Shown piece after piece: positions 37,231 to 40,044 of a stretch of 40,044 bases of DNA (positions are counted from its first letter, which is position 1; every line of letters starts with the position of its first letter). The DNA is from CAWJFP01 sp963842155. GTDB taxonomy: Bacteria; Pseudomonadota; Alphaproteobacteria; JACZXZ01. The stretch is taken from NCBI GenBank assembly GCA_963842155.1, contig CAWJFP010000002.1, positions 1-40,044 of the forward strand. Reading direction: 5' to 3'. The position numbers and the translations under genes are program-made. Under the pieces are notes generated by a model. It did no database searches. It saw only the letters and a list, made by a program, of their open reading frames with translations, and had not been told where the DNA came from.

Positions 37231-38097
37231 ATGGAGTGGGTCGACACCCTGCTGCAAGGCGCCCTGCTGGGCGGCCTCTATGCCCTTTTCGCCGCGGGGC
37301 TCTCGCTGATGTTCGGCATCATGCGGCTCGTCAATATCGCGCATGGCGATCTCATCGTCCTCGCCGCCTATCTCGCGCTCGTCGTGGTAGAGACGCTCGG
37401 CCTTCACCCCATCGCCAGCCTCGTCATCGTCGTGCCGGCGATGTTCCTGCTCGGATACCTGCTGCAGCGCGGCCTGCTCAATTTCACCCTTGGCCATGAC
37501 ATCCTGCCGCCGCTGCTCGTGACCTTCGGACTCTCGATCATCCTGCAGAATGCCCTGCTCGAGATTTTCAGTGCCGACAGCCGACGCCTGCAGATGGGCT
37601 CGCTCGAGACGGCGAGCCTCCATCTCGGACTCGACCTCGCGGTCGGCTGGCTCCCGCTCATCGTCTTCCTGAGCGCTGTTGCGATCATCGCTCTCCTCGA
37701 GGCATTGCTCTATCGCACGCCTCTCGGGCGCGCCTTCCGCGCCGTCTCGGACGACCCCGACACGGCGCGGCTCTACGGCGTCGGCAACCGCACGGTATTT
37801 GCGCTGGCGACCGCGCTCGCGCTCGCCGTGCTGTCGGTCGCCGGGGTGTTCCTCGCCATCCGCACCAATTTCGACCCCAGCATAGGCCCGGCCCGGCTGC
37901 TGTACGCCTTCGAGGCCGTCATCATCGGCGGCCTGGGCAGCCTCTGGGGCACGCTTGCCGGCGGGGTGATCCTCGGCATCGCGCAGTCGGTCGGCGCGGC
38001 ACTCGATCCGGGCTGGGAAATCCTCGGCGGCCATATCGCCTTCCTTATCGTGTTGCTGTTGCGGCCGCGCGGCCTCTTTCCCAAGCTGGCCGACTGA
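37231..38097 (+). CDS. livH: LivH-type branched-chain amino acid-type ABC permease
   Basis: 288 residues with about eight membrane helices. It starts with LLQGALLGGLYALFAAGLSLMFG, followed by the conserved MRLVNIAHGDLIVLAAYLAL. The cytoplasmic coupling segment is FRAVSDDPDTARLYGV, and GGLGSLWGTLAGGVILG lies near the end. These are all hallmarks of LivH. The ATG at 37231 lies six bases after the LivF stop. It pairs with LivM to form the channel. Confidence 0.94.
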   Translation: MEWVDTLLQGALLGGLYALFAAGLSLMFGIMRLVNIAHGDLIVLAAYLALVVVETLGLHPIASLVIVVPAMFLLGYLLQRGLLNFTLGHDILPPLLVTFGLSIILQNALLEIFSADSRRLQMGSLETASLHLGLDLAVGWLPLIVFLSAVAIIALLEALLYRTPLGRAFRAVSDDPDTARLYGVGNRTVFALATALALAVLSVAGVFLAIRTNFDPSIGPARLLYAFEAVIIGGLGSLWGTLAGGVILGIAQSVGAALDPGWEILGGHIAFLIVLLLRPRGLFPKLAD

Positions 38098-39128
38098 TGG
38101 CGAGCGCCTCTGCCTTTCGCATCGAGCGCTCGACCCATACGAGCCGGGTCGGGCTCCTGCTGCTCGCGGCAATCCTGGCGACGCTTCTTTCCCTGCCGGC
38201 TTGGGCGGGCGAAGCCGATATGCGCCTGATTGTCGAGATTTGCTACTACCTCGCCCTCGCCCAGATGTGGAACCTGCTGGCCGGTTATACCGGCCTCGTC
38301 TCGGTGGGCCAGCAGGCCTATGTGGGCCTGGGCGGCTACGGCCTTTTCTTCTTCGCCGTGCTCTTGCCCCTGCCGCCGCTCGTCGCCGTGCTGCTGGCCG
38401 GATTGCTCGCAGCCTTGCTGGCGCTGCCGACGGCCTTCCTCCTATTTCGCCTGCGCGGCGCCTATTTCGCCATCGGGAGCTGGGTGATGGCGGAAGTCTT
38501 CCGCCTGCTGCTTGCGCTCGTCACGCCGCTCGGCGGCGGCACCGGCATGAGCCTGCCCGTCGCGGTCGTCCGCTCGATTGCGGAGAGCCGGTCGGAGCGC
38601 GGCATGGTCATCTATTATGTCGGCCTGCTGCTCGGACTGGGCAGCATCCTCCTCGTCTTCCTCTGGCTGCGCTCGCGCCAGGGGCTAGCCCTCACGGCCA
38701 TGCGCGATTCGGAAGGCACGGCCGAGAGCGTCGGCGTCGATAATCGCCGCACAAAGCTCTCGGTCTATCTGGTCGCCGCCGCCGCGACCGGCATGGTGGG
38801 TGCGCTCATTTTTCTGGAAAAGCTGCGCATTTCGCCCGACGCGGCCTTCAGCGTCACCGATTGGACGGCGAACGTGATCTTCATTGTGGTCATCGGCGGC
38901 ATCGGCAGCATCGAGGGTCCGATCATCGGCACCCTGGTCTTCTTCGCATTGCGCGGCTTCCTCGCCGATTATGGCGCCTGGTACATGATCCTCCTCGGCG
39001 CGGTCGCGGTGATGGTAATGCTGGTGGCGCCGCAAGGCATCTGGGGCCTGATCGCGGACCGACTCGGTCTCCAGTTCTTTCCCGTGCAGCGCCGCTTGGT
39101 CGTCGGGCGACCGGCGCCGGGCTCGTGA
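38097..39128 (+). CDS. livM: LivM-type branched-chain amino acid-type ABC permease
   Basis: 343 residues with about nine to ten membrane helices. LivM motifs are present: LAQMWNLLAGYTGLVSVGQQ, then FRLRGAYFAIGSWVMAEVFRL, the coupling loop MRDSEGTAESVGV, and a terminal GGIGSIEGPIIGTLVFF. The ATG overlaps the LivH stop (TGATG), so the two are translated together. It is the last gene of the plus-strand operon that begins at the hydroquinone dioxygenase. No maleylacetate reductase follows in the window. Confidence 0.94.
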   Translation: MASASAFRIERSTHTSRVGLLLLAAILATLLSLPAWAGEADMRLIVEICYYLALAQMWNLLAGYTGLVSVGQQAYVGLGGYGLFFFAVLLPLPPLVAVLLAGLLAALLALPTAFLLFRLRGAYFAIGSWVMAEVFRLLLALVTPLGGGTGMSLPVAVVRSIAESRSERGMVIYYVGLLLGLGSILLVFLWLRSRQGLALTAMRDSEGTAESVGVDNRRTKLSVYLVAAAATGMVGALIFLEKLRISPDAAFSVTDWTANVIFIVVIGGIGSIEGPIIGTLVFFALRGFLADYGAWYMILLGAVAVMVMLVAPQGIWGLIADRLGLQFFPVQRRLVVGRPAPGS

Positions 39129-39314
39129 GGCGCAACAACCGGAGCCACCCATCTCAATATGGAAGCGACGCTATCGACGCCGGATGTCGCGCCCCGGCGA
39201 TCCCGTCGGCCGCCGCGATAATTCTAAAATTTAGGACAAATCTCTGACTCGCCTTCCACCGGGCAAGGCAAGGCTTATCTTTGCGCAGGGGCAACAAGAA
39301 CCCGGGAGAAACAG

Positions 39315-39497
39315 ATGACTCTGCTTCTGCTCGTCATCCTGATCTTTCTGCTTTTCGGCGGCGGCGGCTTCTACGGCTATCGCCGCGGTTATTACGGCGG
39401 CAGGCATTTCGGCCTGCTCGGCACCGTCCTGATCATTCTGCTGATCGTGTTTCTCTTCGGCGGCCCGCATTGGGGCTGGTATCAGACGCACTATTAG
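39315..39497 (+). CDS. small glycine-rich two-helix membrane protein
   Basis: 60 residues: a hydrophobic helix (LLLLVILIFLLF), a glycine/tyrosine-rich turn (GGGGFYGYRRGYYGG), a second helix (LLGTVLIILLIVFLF) and a short aromatic tail. GGGAGAAA precedes the ATG. It resembles the small DUF3309-like hydrophobic proteins of alphaproteobacteria in layout, but I cannot assign it firmly. It probably sits in the inner membrane; function unknown. It stands alone, 186 bases after livM. Confidence 0.7.
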   Translation: MTLLLLVILIFLLFGGGGFYGYRRGYYGGRHFGLLGTVLIILLIVFLFGGPHWGWYQTHY

Positions 39498-39502
39498 GCC
39501 TG

Positions 39503-39754
39503 CTACGCCTGCTCCGTCTGCCAGCTGAAGCCGTCGGGCGCCGGCGCGGGCGCCGCTTTGGCGTCCTCCGGCGCCTTGAGCGCCACCGGCGCGAGATAGA
39601 GGACCCAGTCCGCGTCGTCGCCCTCGCCCTTGTCGCGGTTGGGCATGATGACGATGCGCATCTGCTCGTTCAGCCAGCCGGTCATGTAGCGATAAGCATT
39701 GGCACCGGCCGCGTTCCGCTCGGAAAGTCCGCAGACCTTCATCATGAGCGCCAT
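39503..39754 (-). CDS. small soluble protein of 83 residues, unknown function
   Basis: The ATG at 39754 is preceded by GGGAGG at ideal distance, which decides the start; upstream in-frame sequence is arginine-rich and not protein-like. Residues 1-62 look folded (MKVCGLSERNAAGANAYRYM, then MRIVIMPNRDKG and DWVLYLAPV). The rest is an alanine/proline-rich tail ending SWQTEQA. No domain recognised. It converges on the small membrane gene with five bases between stops. Confidence 0.65.
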   Translation of the reverse strand: MALMMKVCGLSERNAAGANAYRYMTGWLNEQMRIVIMPNRDKGEGDDADWVLYLAPVALKAPEDAKAAPAPAPDGFSWQTEQA

Positions 39755-39894
39755 GATCGCCTCCCTATGGCTCAGCCATGGCAGTCTACAACAGACGGAT
39801 CGATCTGCAAGCGGGGTTTGCAACCTGGAGGCGGTGCATCGCAGCGCCGCTCGCCCGCTCGCCGCCCGGCAATGATCTTGCGGCCCGGGCCGGC

Positions 39895-40044
39895 TCAGTG
39901 CCAGTGGCCGCGGTCGCCGAAATAGGCGTCGAAGCCGAGCGACGACGCGCCGAGCTGGTAGCCCGGACCGGCGGTCTCGGGCTCGGGCTGGGCAAGCGAA
40001 GCGCATCCGGCGAGCGCCAAAGCCAAGGCGCCCAGCAGCGCCGC
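39895..40044 (-). CDS. putative lipoprotein, C-terminal part (start beyond the window)
   Basis: The frame is open to the window edge and ends at 39895. The visible 49 residues begin in a hydrophobic stretch (LLGALALALAGC), a clear signal-peptidase II lipobox LAGC, followed by a short mature part of about 37 residues that ends FGDRGHWH. So only the first few signal-peptide residues are missing. It would be a very small envelope lipoprotein. Function unknown. Confidence 0.6.
   Translation of the reverse strand, partial: AALLGALALALAGCASLAQPEPETAGPGYQLGASSLGFDAYFGDRGHWH

Overview
The window is about 40 kb of GC-rich bacterial chromosome, most likely from an alphaproteobacterium of the Hyphomicrobiales type. 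This is inferred from the gene families (ABC ATPases with an AAA-associated C-terminal domain, an NdvB-type cyclic glucan synthase, hydroquinone dioxygenase and UPF0145 neighbours) and from the G/C-rich third codon positions. No rRNA, CRISPR array, prophage or intact transposase was seen.

Left part (1-6120): the end of a 2-hydroxychromene-2-carboxylate isomerase-like gene, a small one-helix membrane protein, a UPF0145 protein, a two-gene ABC importer of the nitrate/sulfonate type (double permease plus ATPase, no binding protein), then a transglutaminase-like protein and a complete isomerase of the same family as the first gene. The block ends at tRNA-Asn(GTT).

Middle part (6121-23.9 kb): a carbohydrate and stress block that looks compositionally different from its flanks. 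On the minus strand are a truncated HAD phosphatase, a GH144-type glucoamylase-fold enzyme and a MerA-like flavoprotein that has lost one redox cysteine. On the plus strand are a cyclic beta-1,2-glucan synthase broken by three frameshifts, phosphoglucomutase and a P3A-type proton ATPase. Four copies of an 11-base core, TCGGAAACTAC, lie at the two edges of the plus-strand part.

Right part (23.9-39.1 kb): two aromatic ring-cleavage modules, each next to an AraC-type regulator. The minus-strand operon has the order Rieske oxygenase, LigA-like subunit, LigB-like subunit, meta-cleavage hydrolase, Rieske ferredoxin, SCP2 protein. This is the order of the carbazole genes carAa-carBa-carBb-carC-carAc. 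The plus-strand operon encodes a two-subunit hydroquinone 1,2-dioxygenase, a semialdehyde dehydrogenase and a complete five-part LIV-type ABC importer, so uptake, ring cleavage and oxidation could be run together. The window ends with three small genes: a glycine-rich membrane protein, an 83-residue protein and a partial lipoprotein.

At least seven single-site frameshifts interrupt otherwise well-preserved genes. Several sit inside translationally coupled operons, so some or all may be sequence errors. Gene spans given here bridge those shifts.
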